Shown here piece after piece: positions 42,956-53,345 of a DNA stretch of 64,000 nucleotides. Position numbers and translations under genes: made by a program. The notes beneath the pieces were generated by a model. That model did no database searches and had not been told where the DNA came from. It was given only the letters and a program-made list of their open reading frames with translations. The stretch is from Niastella koreensis GR20-10 (GTDB lineage: Bacteria > Bacteroidota > Bacteroidia > Chitinophagales > Chitinophagaceae), in contig NC_016609.1 of NCBI RefSeq assembly GCF_000246855.1, positions 4,650,001 to 4,714,000 of the forward strand, given 5' to 3'. How positions within the stretch are numbered: the first letter of the stretch is position 1; the number at the start of each line of letters is the position of its first letter.

Positions 42956-44443
42956 TTATAAAGGATTTTGCTGAATAACGCCACCGGAAGCGTCGATCTC
43001 TGACTGGGGAATTACAAACTGCCATTTTATATCGCCCGCCGGTACATCTTTTTGATAAGATGTCAAAAACATATGACGGTGCCTGTCTAACGGCAGGTTC
43101 AGCCTTTTCAGATCATAAAAGCGAAAGCCTTCGCCCCATAGCTCTATACGCCTTTGCAATAAGATCTCATCCAGCAGTTGCGTTCCTGTGTTCGTAGAGA
43201 GTGTGTAGGCAGCATCCCTTTTTTTCGCCAGCTCATACAAAGCATTCCTGGCTGCGCCTGTATTATTCAGGTGAGCATAAGCCTCCGCTTCTATCAAATA
43301 CATTTCACTGGCCCGCATCAGGGGCACATCGCCAATACTCAACTCCGGATTCTGCACTTTAAATTTCCGGGTCATGAACTTTATGCGGGCGCCCACTTCT
43401 TTTCCGGCAGCATCTAACGGTACGGGGAAAGCCGGGTTTGAACCGGTAGAATCCCATAACTGCCAGCGTACATCGGTTGCCCGTATCAGTTTATAAACGG
43501 AATCCTGGATGGCCCTGGGCGAACTGATAATGTTCTGCGCGGGGAAATTGCACGACATATAAGCAAAGAAGGAAGTGAAGTAGGTAGTCTGATTCTCCTG
43601 CTGGTGCGAACCCCACATCCATTCCGGGTTTTTATAATCATTGAAACCGCTCATATAGGTAACCGAATCCATGAGCGTGTAACCGGTGCGGGCTGCTGCT
43701 GCCATTGCAGCCGCTACAGGCCAGTTCTGTTGCGCCAATGCCACCCTGGCCTTAAAGCCTTGCGCCACGCTTTTATCAAGGTGCGACCGGTTGGCGCGGC
43801 TGTATCCATTCAATAAGTAGATAGCACTGTCAAGATCTGCATTGATCTGGCCATATACGGCCTGTACATTTGACCTGGGTTTTACTTCCTCCTGCGAATG
43901 GAGCACAATTCTAAGCCCGGCGCTGGTATTATTGTCATTGGCATCATACCGCTTACCATACAACTGAACCATTTGAAAATAAGCCCATCCCCGGTAGGCA
44001 TAAGCCTGGCCCAGGATGGCGTTCTTATCGGCATCACTTCCTTTGGCATTTTTTACATTATCGATCAGCAGGTTCACATTGTTGACGATCTCGTAATAGA
44101 AGAAATAATGAAAATACGGCTCAGCGCCAGTGGGATTTCGGTGCGAATTCAGCCACAGGTAAGGATATAAAAACCAGTCGTTGGTTGAATTGAGGGTAAT
44201 ATCATCACCCATAATATCCATATCCATCATATTGGTGCCCTGCCCTACCTTGTCCTGCCGGCCCATTTGACCGGAATATAAGATGCGGTGCACCCCGTTC
44301 AACAATTTCCAGCACCCATCGGTGGTGGTCAATGCCACGTCTTCGGCTATCCGGTCTGTTGCCTTGGTATCCAGATACTTTTTACTACAGGCCGTCAGCA
44401 TACCGAACGCTGCTACAAAAAGAATATATTTATTGAGTCGCAT
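42956..44443 (-). CDS. SusD/RagB-like lipoprotein (second locus)
   Basis: A 495-residue lipoprotein from the Met at 44443 (MRLNKYILFVAAFG, lipobox LTAC). The SusD fold is visible in QAYAYRGWAYFQMVQLYGKR, LIEAEAYAHLNNTGAARN and RRIELWGEGFRFYDLKRLN. It is separated from its susC by 7 bases and followed by lipoprotein genes. It will cap the SusC channel and contribute to ligand capture; the ligand may be a peptide or glycoprotein given the S41 peptidases in the operon. Confidence 0.93.
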   Translation of the reverse strand: MRLNKYILFVAAFGMLTACSKKYLDTKATDRIAEDVALTTTDGCWKLLNGVHRILYSGQMGRQDKVGQGTNMMDMDIMGDDITLNSTNDWFLYPYLWLNSHRNPTGAEPYFHYFFYYEIVNNVNLLIDNVKNAKGSDADKNAILGQAYAYRGWAYFQMVQLYGKRYDANDNNTSAGLRIVLHSQEEVKPRSNVQAVYGQINADLDSAIYLLNGYSRANRSHLDKSVAQGFKARVALAQQNWPVAAAMAAAARTGYTLMDSVTYMSGFNDYKNPEWMWGSHQQENQTTYFTSFFAYMSCNFPAQNIISSPRAIQDSVYKLIRATDVRWQLWDSTGSNPAFPVPLDAAGKEVGARIKFMTRKFKVQNPELSIGDVPLMRASEMYLIEAEAYAHLNNTGAARNALYELAKKRDAAYTLSTNTGTQLLDEILLQRRIELWGEGFRFYDLKRLNLPLDRHRHMFLTSYQKDVPAGDIKWQFVIPQSEIDASGGVIQQNPL

Positions 44444-44450
44444 GTGTGTT

Positions 44451-47400
44451 TTATAAATTTGCAATTACACCTAATGTATAAACTCTTCTGGGTGCGTACA
44501 CATCACTTGTGGTACCGTTGAATGACTGTAACACATTCATACCTTTGCGGGCAGAGAACTGGTAAGCATTCTCCACGCTCAGGTAGGTTTGTAACCCCGC
44601 CACCCGAAGGCGTTGTAATACCGAAGGATTAAATGAGTAACCCAGGTTGATATTATGTACAGTGAGTGAAGTGGCGCTGATCAGCCACCTGTCGGAAGAA
44701 CCGTAAAAATCACCAGTACGGCCCCAATCAAGACGGGGAACATTTGTTTGATCGCCTGTTTGCTGCCAGCGCTTTAGCAGGTCTTTCGACATAGACTGGC
44801 CAAAGGAGGGTGACATCAATCCCGAATACACGCCGTCATACGCCAAACCACCGATCTGGTAAGTCATCAGCAGGTTGAGTGAAAAGTTCTTATACCGCAT
44901 ATCGCTGTGTACACTGCCAGACAGCTTTGGAATTGCCGACCCATGGTAGCCGTATTTTGCACGTGATATAGAAGTGGTATATTTTACTCCATTGATGGTT
45001 TTATCAGGATAATCGTAAGGAGCATTCTCCTGGTATTCCAACCTTGGGTCCAGCTCATATAATGCATCTCCATTAGTAGGATCTACGCCTTTATAAGAGA
45101 TCAGCCAGTAATCATAAATGGAATGGCCTACGGACAACTTCTTGGTACCGGAGATTATTTCCGGCATTGTTTTGGGCATTTCCGTGACCTTGTTTTTCTG
45201 GGTCTGTGCAGTTACAGAAAGGTCCCAATTAAATGCCTTTCCTCTAACAACGCTGCCAGTCACGGAGATCTCGATCCCCCGGTTATACAGGTTACCGGTA
45301 TTCTGCCAGATGCTATATACCCCGTCGGGTGTACCACCGCCTGAGAGGGGCTGGTTAACAGCCATTACAAGGCCATTGGTTACCCGGTTGTAATATTGTA
45401 TATACCCGGTGATCCTGTTTTTAAAGAGAGAAAAGTCTGCTCCAATATTCACAATACCGCCCGATTCCCAGGTAAGGTCTTTATTGGGGATCATGGCGTA
45501 GATGTAGCCAGGTTCCTGCGCATTGTTATTAGGCATATACCCACCCTGGTAAGCATAGGTTGCCACATTGTCGTTACCAGAGACCCCATAGGATGCTTTC
45601 AGTTTCAGGTCGTTTACAAATTCGGGGGCATGGAAAAAATCTTCCTGGCTAATGCGCCAGGCGCCGCCAACCGACCAGAAATTGGCCCAGCGTTTTTCGG
45701 TAGCGAAGAATGAGTTGCCATCCCGTCTAATGGAGGCTGTTAAATAGTATTTACCGCGCAGATCATAATTGACGCGGGAAAAATAACTTTCAATACGTTT
45801 CGTAACTGAGCTGGAAGAAGGCGCCTCTGTGGAAGTTGTATAATTACCCAGCTCCAGGTTGTTACCCGGTGCTATCTGCCCTCTTACCGTTGCAGATGAA
45901 CTTACTGTTTCCCGGTCGTAGTTCTCATGGCCGGCCAGTACATCGATATTTTGATCGCCCCATGTTTTATTATAATTCAACAACTGGTTGAACGTATAGC
46001 TTTTTACCCGGGCGTTGCCTCTTGTCAAAGAAGCTGAAGGAACACCATCACCAATAGTTGGGTTCAAATAATTATACGATTCTGATCCTTCTTCATCAAT
46101 ACCAATGTTGGAGGTGAACTTAAGGCCTTTAGCCAGGGTAACATCTATGTTGGTGCGGGCGCCAACGCTGTTACCGGCAAGGTAATTCACATTCAATAAC
46201 CCTTCAGCCAGCGCATTGCGGCCTGGCGCAAAAGGCCGGGTGCCATAGGGGCGATTGCCGTCGTCATACAAATGCTGCCCTTTATCATCGAGCGAATAAC
46301 TTCCATCAGCTTCATGTGCATGCACCGGGTAAATAGACCCTACCGACCTCGAAAAATAAAAAGGGTTCACTATATAGCCACCGGTGTAAGCAGGTGTTTG
46401 ATTGGTAGTGGTGGTTGAACCATATACATTCAACCCGGCTTTTATAAACGAATTCAGCCGGGCATTGGCATTTACCCTTCCATTCCACCGTTTGAGGTCG
46501 GAAGTAGGCGTATAGCCTTTATCGGATATATAACCAACGGAAGCATAATAATCTGCGTTTTCAGAACCGCCATTAAAGGAAACGGTATATTCCTGCCGGG
46601 CGCCCTTGCGGGTAGAGGCTTTTGCCCAGTCAAGATCATTGGCCCACAACAATTTTGCATCAGGGTTCAATTGTCCGTTTACATCTACAATTTTATCGTC
46701 GGGTACGTTAAAGGGATTATATCCCAGGAGTGATTTTATATCCTTTGAGGCCTGTTGGTTTGCTAATAACCCACCCTGGTTGCTGACAAGGCCATTGCGA
46801 TAAAACTCCCACATCAACGGGTAGTATTCGTAGGCACTTACCTGGTTATATTCTGGCAGCATGCGCACGTTAACGCCCTGGTTCATCTTGAATTGAACCG
46901 CCGTCTTCTTGCCTTTGGTGCCTTTTTTGGTGGTAATGATGATAACGCCATTGCTTGCCCGCGAACCATACATAGAGGCTGCGGAAGCATCCAGCAATGG
47001 GGTGATGCTGGCAATATCAACCGGGTTCAGGCTGCCTGGATCGCCATCAAACACAATTCCATCTACAACGATCAGCGGAGCGCTTCCTGAAGAAATGGAC
47101 CCAAACCCGCGCATCCGGAGCGTGCCGGTACTACCGGGCTGACCACCACTTAATGTACCCTGGATCCCAGGCCCGGCGCCTATGAGCGCATCCATCACAT
47201 TGGTTAAAGGTCTTTTTGCAAACTGACTGTCGGCAATCTGGATGATCGCTCCGGTTAATGCTGAGCGTTTTTGCGCACCATACGCTACCACAATTACCTG
47301 GGACAGGCTATCTGCATTTTTGCTGTTGCTCCAGTCTTTCAGTCGCTGGGATGCTGGAATTTTGGAAGTATCTACAGCCGTTTTGGGTAGCGCCTGCCGG

Positions 47401-47486
47401 GTTCCCTGCGTTTGCCCAACAGAGCGGGCAGGGAAAACACCTGACACCAGGGCGGCCAGGGAAAGGGGAACAAGTATTTTCTTCAT
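44451..47486 (-). CDS. SusC-like TonB-dependent transporter (second locus)
   Basis: A 1011-residue receptor with signal peptide (MKKILVPLSLAALVSGVF), a short linker, TonB-box-like SLSQVIVVAYG (about 60-70), plug (LRMRGFGSISSGSAPLIVVDG, ASAASMYGSRASNGVIIITTK) and a barrel. Neither STN nor a carboxypeptidase-like domain is present, so it does not signal through FecR. It is paired with the following susD gene and placed third in the nine-gene minus-strand operon, after two lipoprotein genes. Confidence 0.94.
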   Translation of the reverse strand: MKKILVPLSLAALVSGVFPARSVGQTQGTRQALPKTAVDTSKIPASQRLKDWSNSKNADSLSQVIVVAYGAQKRSALTGAIIQIADSQFAKRPLTNVMDALIGAGPGIQGTLSGGQPGSTGTLRMRGFGSISSGSAPLIVVDGIVFDGDPGSLNPVDIASITPLLDASAASMYGSRASNGVIIITTKKGTKGKKTAVQFKMNQGVNVRMLPEYNQVSAYEYYPLMWEFYRNGLVSNQGGLLANQQASKDIKSLLGYNPFNVPDDKIVDVNGQLNPDAKLLWANDLDWAKASTRKGARQEYTVSFNGGSENADYYASVGYISDKGYTPTSDLKRWNGRVNANARLNSFIKAGLNVYGSTTTTNQTPAYTGGYIVNPFYFSRSVGSIYPVHAHEADGSYSLDDKGQHLYDDGNRPYGTRPFAPGRNALAEGLLNVNYLAGNSVGARTNIDVTLAKGLKFTSNIGIDEEGSESYNYLNPTIGDGVPSASLTRGNARVKSYTFNQLLNYNKTWGDQNIDVLAGHENYDRETVSSSATVRGQIAPGNNLELGNYTTSTEAPSSSSVTKRIESYFSRVNYDLRGKYYLTASIRRDGNSFFATEKRWANFWSVGGAWRISQEDFFHAPEFVNDLKLKASYGVSGNDNVATYAYQGGYMPNNNAQEPGYIYAMIPNKDLTWESGGIVNIGADFSLFKNRITGYIQYYNRVTNGLVMAVNQPLSGGGTPDGVYSIWQNTGNLYNRGIEISVTGSVVRGKAFNWDLSVTAQTQKNKVTEMPKTMPEIISGTKKLSVGHSIYDYWLISYKGVDPTNGDALYELDPRLEYQENAPYDYPDKTINGVKYTTSISRAKYGYHGSAIPKLSGSVHSDMRYKNFSLNLLMTYQIGGLAYDGVYSGLMSPSFGQSMSKDLLKRWQQTGDQTNVPRLDWGRTGDFYGSSDRWLISATSLTVHNINLGYSFNPSVLQRLRVAGLQTYLSVENAYQFSARKGMNVLQSFNGTTSDVYAPRRVYTLGVIANL

Positions 47487-47553
47487 AACAGTCTTACATG
47501 TTCATCCTGAATGGTAATTATTCAAAGGATGATCGGGAATGTAGTTTTGTTGT

Positions 47554-49215
47554 TTATTTAGTTGTTGAACGCAGATACGGATAGCCATTATTGGTGCCGG
47601 AAGCCACGTTCCATACAGCTGAAAAATCCCAGTTTGCATAAGTAGCAGAAGCTTTCATTTCTGCAGTTGTTTTTCCATTGGCGGTATTGGCATTATCAAA
47701 GGCAAGGTTTCCATTACCACCACCCAGAACGGTTTGTCCTGTAGTTGTTTTATCCCAATAATTGGTGCAGGTGCCACTCGTAATAAAAATTCCATTGGGT
47801 GTATTTCCAACCAGCGCGCCAATAAGGAAAGGCGCTGTTGCATTTATATTTATGCGCGATACCAAGCCAGTTGCATAACAATTGGTAACCTGCATTACCC
47901 CGCCCCCGGCACCAATAGTCCCTACCAGTCCGCCTATGCGGGTAGATTTATGAAAATCTGTATTGGAGCCATTGGCGCCAGTTGCATTGCCGGTGGCATA
48001 ACAATTTTGAATTTTGCAGGCAACAGTTGAACTGGCATTCAGGGTACCAACCAGTCCGCCAATGTTATTAGGCGCTATCAGGCTGCCTGCGGTATTCATA
48101 GGTAACTCTGTTACATTACCCGATGCATAACTGTTTTTTAAGGTACTGGCGTTTAAAGTGCCGATAAGGCCGCCCACATCTACACCGCCGGTTACAGAGC
48201 CGGTCGCATAGGAATCGGAAATGTCGCTAATATAGGAGGTACCAATTAAACCACCCGCCGTGGAAGCTGAGATGGCATAACTGCCTGCAGGCGCTGTTAT
48301 AGCGGCATAACATTTACTGATGGTAGTATTTTGGGCTGTTCCTAAAAGGCCGCCTGTATATTGACTGGCCGAAAGAGTAGCAGTACCGGTCACATAGCAA
48401 TTAGTAATAGTGCAGGAATCTGCATAGCCTACCAGGCTGCCTACATAACCAAGGCCTGCGCTGCCATCCTGTGACATTTCATTTATACCGGTTGCGGCCA
48501 GTTGAATGCCAATGTTTTTAAAAGCAGAATGAATCGCATAACCGAAAAGACCACTGTTACTTTTTCCATTATGTCCTGCATCGATACCAGTGGGTTGTGA
48601 ATTATCACGATAAAGGCAGGTAAGATTTTTTATCACGTGATTCTGCCCGTCGAGCGAGCCTCTGAAGATCACATGGCCACCGTTTACATACCTTGTACCA
48701 ATAGAATACCAGCCATAATCTTTGTAGTCGGCAATTCCAACACTGGCTGAACCTGCCGTTGTAAGGGCAGGCAGCTCAATGTCGTTCATCAATACATAGC
48801 TATCGTTGAGGCCATTCCGCACATTGTTCAATTGTTTGGCGGTGTATATTCCATAGGGATTGTTTACCGGATCGTAAACGGGCGCGGTTATTTGTACGGT
48901 ATAAGTTTTACCATCACCGGTTTTAACCGTATAGGTTACACCTTTGGTATAGTCGGTAACAGTGGAAGGATCGGGGCTGATGCTGAACCCGGCAGGCAGT
49001 ACGGCTGCTGCGGCCAGCTTTGTTACATCACAGCTGCGGGGCATGTTCTTTATTTCCTGCACCGCATTATCGATGGTGATGGCAGTTGAGTCGGCGCCGA
49101 ATTTAAAAGTGAGAGACTGGAAGGCGGCACCACCGCCCTCCGAGCTCTTCTTACAACCAAACAAAACTGCTGCTAACAGTAAAGGAAAACCTATTTTAGA
49201 GAGTGTATGAAACAT
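47554..49215 (-). CDS. GLUG-repeat surface lipoprotein
   Basis: A 553-residue lipoprotein (lipobox VLFGC). The first 110 residues form an Ig/DUF5018-like domain; the rest has many GLUG-type repeats (GGLIGTLNASTLKNSYASGN, VGSLVGYADSCTITNCYVTG, GGLVGTIGAGGG), which stack into a beta-helix. GLUG domains occur in adhesins and IgA peptidases. A second conserved segment (GIYTAKQLNNVRNGLNDSYV) is the usual start of the helix. It is transcribed just before susC. Confidence 0.88.
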   Translation of the reverse strand: MFHTLSKIGFPLLLAAVLFGCKKSSEGGGAAFQSLTFKFGADSTAITIDNAVQEIKNMPRSCDVTKLAAAAVLPAGFSISPDPSTVTDYTKGVTYTVKTGDGKTYTVQITAPVYDPVNNPYGIYTAKQLNNVRNGLNDSYVLMNDIELPALTTAGSASVGIADYKDYGWYSIGTRYVNGGHVIFRGSLDGQNHVIKNLTCLYRDNSQPTGIDAGHNGKSNSGLFGYAIHSAFKNIGIQLAATGINEMSQDGSAGLGYVGSLVGYADSCTITNCYVTGTATLSASQYTGGLLGTAQNTTISKCYAAITAPAGSYAISASTAGGLIGTSYISDISDSYATGSVTGGVDVGGLIGTLNASTLKNSYASGNVTELPMNTAGSLIAPNNIGGLVGTLNASSTVACKIQNCYATGNATGANGSNTDFHKSTRIGGLVGTIGAGGGVMQVTNCYATGLVSRININATAPFLIGALVGNTPNGIFITSGTCTNYWDKTTTGQTVLGGGNGNLAFDNANTANGKTTAEMKASATYANWDFSAVWNVASGTNNGYPYLRSTTK

Positions 49216-49290
49216 TGCTTTTTGTTTTTTTAAAAACGGAGCCCCGATGAATCGGGACCCCGGTAATCTATAGTCTCAATCAAAAAAATG

Positions 49291-51000
49291 CTAACTACCC
49301 CAGTCAGAGATGGCGCTATACACCTTGACTTTTATTTTATAATAAGTAAAACTGCCATCTGATTTTTTACCAACAATGACATAATCACAAAAAACAAGAT
49401 TTGACAAATTCTGGGTAGGGGCTGTTGGTGTTCCACTGATGGCCCCGGTAGTAGTATTGAAGGTTAACCCAAAGTTAGATAACGGTTGCAAAACATTACC
49501 AATAGTAGTAAGCGGGTAGATTGCATAACTTACCACCCCTGCGCCGCCCTGGGGAGCCAGCCAGTTTGATGCGTAACCAGGATAGATCCCATTGGCGACA
49601 TCTATCTTTTGATTTACGACAAAACCATATCCATTTTGTACAAACTTGGCTTTACCACCATCTGCGTTATACTTAAAGAAATTAGTATTTGAAATTATAT
49701 TCGTAGTAAAGGTTCCGGCGGCACCGCTCGTTTGAGCATTGGGGATATTAATGGTATGAGCAGGGGTTCCGGAAGTGAACAAACCGGCCGGAGACCCGGA
49801 AATCATACCTGTACTGGGAGTCAGAACAAGGTTTTCATTGCTTGCACCAGAAGTAAAAGGCGCAGTAACAGTATAAGTAATAGGCGAAGCAAGTTGTCCG
49901 GCACAAACAACAGGTGTGATGTAGATGTTCGCCTGGCCAATGCTATCTGATTTTGTCAGGTAAATAGGATCTCCGGAATACATCCTGGTACAAATGGTAT
50001 CTATTGTATTACCACTATATACCGACATCAGATAATAAACCTGGGGCGGCACTGCATTTGTACTTATCAGTAATGGATAACTCACATCCTGGTAGCCTCC
50101 GGTATTCAAACCGCGAATAATAATGTTGCTATTGAATGAAGCAGTTGGGGTGCCGGTTATCTTACCAGTCATACTGTCAAGGGCCAAACCTGCAGGTAAG
50201 GCAGGGCTTTGCGGGGCCATGCGGAATTTTTTAATAACACCCGAGTTGGTAAGCACTGTTGGTGTAAGCAAGCTACTGGCCGACGTTCCAACTGAGGTAT
50301 TTACCGAAAAAGAACCAGGGTAAGTATAAGCAAAGTTTGGCTTCTTGTCATTGACGTAAATATTGATTGTTGCAGAAGCCGCTTTATTTGTAGTAGTGAT
50401 ACCGGTAATAATGAATGTAGCCGGTTTGGGCACTTCATCAGTTGAAGTTACCGAATCGGGAATTCCATTTATCTGACCATTCTTTGAATTAAACTTCAGG
50501 CGGGTTTTTATAGTAAGGCTGTCGGGAGACGGTGCACAAAAAAACTGTACGAACGTTCCAGCCAGGATCTGAGGAGACAGAGCAGTAACGCTCAGGTCTG
50601 TAGAACCTTTTTCAAATGTAAAGGTCCCTAAGTTGCCATAATTAAAACCAACTGTACCTATCAACATAGTGATGGTATCAGTAGCCATTCCTCCAGGACC
50701 TTTTGCAGTAACTATAAATCGTGTAGGATTCAGCGTATCGCTGGGTGTACCGCTGATCTCTCCATTTGTTTTATTAATTAAAAGCCCTTTGGGCAGCAGA
50801 GGATTAATATTATACTCAGTAATGGCGCCCCCGGTGCTATCGGGTTTTACCGGCGTCATAGACACATCTTCAGCAATGCTGATAACCTTTTGTTTGTAAG
50901 CAATGACGGGTAAAGGCGTTGTCACCTTATCAGACTTCTTACAGGAAAAAAACAGTTGAGCAATTAACAGGGCGAAGAGTGTGCTGATCAATAGTTTCAT
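49291..51000 (-). CDS. He_PIG (putative Ig) repeat surface lipoprotein
   Basis: A 569-residue lipoprotein from the Met at 51000 (signal MKLLISTLFALLIAQLFFSC); an upstream Met at 51117 gives an unlikely 39-residue extension. Five putative-Ig (He_PIG) repeats are visible by their LPxGLxxxxxTGxIxGTP signature: LPKGLLINKTNGEISGTP, RLKFNSKNGQINGIP, LPAGLALDSMTGKITGTP, LVLTPSTGMISGSP and LTFNTTTGAISGTP. Such domains build extended rods at the cell surface. It is the first gene of the nine-gene operon. Confidence 0.87.
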   Translation of the reverse strand: MKLLISTLFALLIAQLFFSCKKSDKVTTPLPVIAYKQKVISIAEDVSMTPVKPDSTGGAITEYNINPLLPKGLLINKTNGEISGTPSDTLNPTRFIVTAKGPGGMATDTITMLIGTVGFNYGNLGTFTFEKGSTDLSVTALSPQILAGTFVQFFCAPSPDSLTIKTRLKFNSKNGQINGIPDSVTSTDEVPKPATFIITGITTTNKAASATINIYVNDKKPNFAYTYPGSFSVNTSVGTSASSLLTPTVLTNSGVIKKFRMAPQSPALPAGLALDSMTGKITGTPTASFNSNIIIRGLNTGGYQDVSYPLLISTNAVPPQVYYLMSVYSGNTIDTICTRMYSGDPIYLTKSDSIGQANIYITPVVCAGQLASPITYTVTAPFTSGASNENLVLTPSTGMISGSPAGLFTSGTPAHTINIPNAQTSGAAGTFTTNIISNTNFFKYNADGGKAKFVQNGYGFVVNQKIDVANGIYPGYASNWLAPQGGAGVVSYAIYPLTTIGNVLQPLSNFGLTFNTTTGAISGTPTAPTQNLSNLVFCDYVIVGKKSDGSFTYYKIKVKVYSAISDWGS

Positions 51001-51764
51001 GGAGAAACGATAGTGGGGCATTCTCATCATGCAAGTTTTGTTTTGGTGTACTGTGACTGATTTTGACTGACGAAAAACGTTCTTGAATTTTTGTTCTGTG
51101 TTGGTGAAAGTTAGCAAGCAATGAAGAGGCTGTCATCCTTTATTGTACCTACTGAAACAAACACATGATGAATTTTGCGTTTTAACGGACGAACATTTAT
51201 CCTGCAAAATCAACACTACATCCTTCCGCAGCCTTCATTGATCCGCTGTTTTCTCATATTATAAAAAACACCGGCGCATACAACGAATGATCCTTATTAA
51301 AAAAATCGTAGATCTACTAAACCCCGGATTTGGAAACAACGAGCAGTAATTGAGCCATATGGTTATTTAAAAAGAAAGCAGCTATTTCACTATTGGAGTA
51401 CAGGGAATTGCTTTTTGACCAATCCTATTCCTGTTTAGCAGGGTAGCGGCAACCGGAGATAGATGCCGGTTTATTTTTTGGGGCGACAGTCTCAATGGTT
51501 TGGTTCCTCTGTGATTGCCTGGTAGATATGGAAGGCGTTAGTGAGGACAGGTTCGTGTTGCCAAATCCGCAACCTAAAAAGAACCTTACTTCCGAGGTTA
51601 TCATTGAATTCAGGGAGCCTCAACCCGAAGAATAAGTCAACTGTCTATAAAAACAGCTATTTGGTTGTATTCTGCCCAATATTTCCAGGAAATTTTTATT
51701 TTTACAGCAACACACCCGGGAAAATCTGCCGACCAGAAACTAATGCCTTTTAAATCAGGCAAGA
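51001..51764. other. Long intergenic region upstream of the nine-gene operon
   Basis: About 760 bases between divergent genes. No exact TANNTTTG was found on the minus strand near 51000. A short plus-strand frame of 46 codons (51495-51635, ending FREPQPEE) may be a small gene or a C-terminal relic; it matches nothing I recognise. Confidence 0.4.
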
Positions 51765-52538
51765 ATGAAGTGTATTAAAATTTTTCGTGGACATATATTA
51801 TTGCTGTTTTTGATCCTGCTTTGTCACATTTCCGTTGCCCAGGTAGTGATCAAAGGTACCGTGTATGATAAACAGGCCCGTTTTGGCGTACCCAACGTGA
51901 GTGTGTTGAGCACTTCCGGAATAGGCACCATCACCGATACGCTGGGACGCTATTCCATAAAAGTGCCCAACAGCGATTCTATTTACTTTTCGTACCTCGG
52001 TAAATCAACCGAAAAATTCCTGGTTAACCGGCTGCCGCCCGATCAGCCGCTGGACATCAGTCTGCCGGTATCGGTGGACATGTTGCCGTCTGTATATGTA
52101 AAGCCGCCCAGTTACCACATGGATTCCCTGAACAACCGCATTGAAAACAAAAAGATCTTCGATTATGAATCGGAGGTGCTGGGCACGCCCGGCGGTTTTG
52201 GCTTAGGCATCAGTTTTGACGCGATCTTCAATGCCAAAAGGATGAAAAGGCTGGAGGGTTTCCGCAACCTGTTGATCTGGCAGGAGCACGATAAATATAT
52301 TGACCATCGCTTTAACAAGGCCCTGGTACGCCGCATAACCGGGCTTAACTCGCCGGCGCTGGATTCATTTATGGTATCGTACCGGCCCAGCTATGAAACC
52401 TTACAGAGCTTTGAAACGGAATACGACTATTATTCCTACATCAAGTCGTGCGGACAGTCCTTCCGTTACATGTGGGAGCAGGACCATCCGTTTATAGCCG
52501 GCGATTCTACGCGGGCTACCAGCAATACGAATAATTAA
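51765..52538 (+). CDS. Carboxypeptidase-regulatory-like domain protein
   Basis: A 257-residue exported protein (signal ILLLFLILLCHISVAQ). Residues about 27-100 are a carboxypeptidase D regulatory-like beta-sandwich (VVIKGTVYDKQARFGVPNVS, TDTLGRYSIKV, DSIYFSYLGK). The rest is a charged alpha-helical domain (FDAIFNAKRMKRLEGFRNLL). The same sandwich normally sits at the N-terminus of SusC proteins, but here it is separate. Soluble periplasmic proteins of this type are common in Bacteroidota and of unknown role. Confidence 0.82.
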   Translation: MKCIKIFRGHILLLFLILLCHISVAQVVIKGTVYDKQARFGVPNVSVLSTSGIGTITDTLGRYSIKVPNSDSIYFSYLGKSTEKFLVNRLPPDQPLDISLPVSVDMLPSVYVKPPSYHMDSLNNRIENKKIFDYESEVLGTPGGFGLGISFDAIFNAKRMKRLEGFRNLLIWQEHDKYIDHRFNKALVRRITGLNSPALDSFMVSYRPSYETLQSFETEYDYYSYIKSCGQSFRYMWEQDHPFIAGDSTRATSNTNN

Positions 52539-52544
52539 GGTACC

Positions 52545-53255
52545 TCATCCAATTCGTTTATACACCCAATAAGGCAGTCTTTTAAAAATGAAAGCAATCA
52601 ACGCCCAGCGTTTGGTGATGTAGGCTATTCGCTTTTTTGCGGCAATGGCCGCTATGATCTGCCGGGCTGCAGTAGAAACCGGTGCCACCCAGAACTGTCC
52701 ATTCCCTTTGGCCATTTTGGTTTTTACAAAACCCGGACGAATATCTGTCACAACAATATTGGTGTGGAGCTTACGGGCTTTTATGTTCAGTCCTTCTGCG
52801 TAATTACTTACGTAGGCTTTACTGGCGCTATAGGCAGGCGCGTAACTGTTGCCTCTAAGCGCAGCAACCGAAGAAATCACCGCCAGCTGGCCATGTCCCT
52901 GTTGCAAAAAATAATTAAAGGTAAACGTGGCTGTTTTCACAAACCCCATTACATTGGTGGCAGTGGAATCCAGTTCAACTTCGGCCACCAGTTTGGTGGA
53001 AGGGTCGCCATAACCGGCGCTATAGATCAGCAGATCGACGCCACCCATCCCGGCTATCAACTCCTGCAACCGCTCCACCGCATCACCGGCCTGTACATCA
53101 AAGCAGCTGGTATACAGGGCAGGAAATTGCGTTTTCAGTTCCTGTAACAACGCCTCCCGCCTGCCGGTAATGGCCACGGTATGGCCCTGTGCCAGGTATT
53201 GCTGGGCCAGCTCCTTCCCTATGCCCGAGGTAGCGCCGATAATGATGATCTTCAT
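52545..53255 (-). CDS. Short-chain dehydrogenase/reductase
   Basis: A 236-residue protein from the Met at 53255 (MKIIIIGATSGIGKELAQQY), with the NAD(P) motif TGxxxGIG seen as GATSGIGK; a further upstream Met at 53312 is in the terminator region. The active-site segment YSASKAYVSNYAEG has the YxxxK pair. NNAG is replaced by IYSAGYG. The substrate is unknown. It converges on the carboxypeptidase-like gene with a 6-base gap. Confidence 0.88.
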   Translation of the reverse strand: MKIIIIGATSGIGKELAQQYLAQGHTVAITGRREALLQELKTQFPALYTSCFDVQAGDAVERLQELIAGMGGVDLLIYSAGYGDPSTKLVAEVELDSTATNVMGFVKTATFTFNYFLQQGHGQLAVISSVAALRGNSYAPAYSASKAYVSNYAEGLNIKARKLHTNIVVTDIRPGFVKTKMAKGNGQFWVAPVSTAARQIIAAIAAKKRIAYITKRWALIAFIFKRLPYWVYKRIG

Positions 53256-53290
53256 AATTACACAAAGTACTACAGATCGGTTAGGTATGC

Positions 53291-53326
53291 AAAAAGGCCC
53301 TCCCGATTGCATCGGGAAGGCCTTTT
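53291..53326 (-). terminator. Terminator of the DUF3826 gene
   Basis: AAAAGGCC and TCCCGAT on one arm pair with ATCGGGA and GGCCTTTT on the other, with a 3-base TGC loop and one bulged base. Symmetrical T-runs allow function on the minus strand after the gene ending at 53346. Confidence 0.8.
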
Positions 53327-53345
53327 ATATAATTTCGATCACCAA

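Noticed and set aside
51541..51753. 70-codon plus-strand open frame in the long intergenic region
   Set aside because: Composition looks non-coding and it competes with another short frame; nothing supports either strongly.
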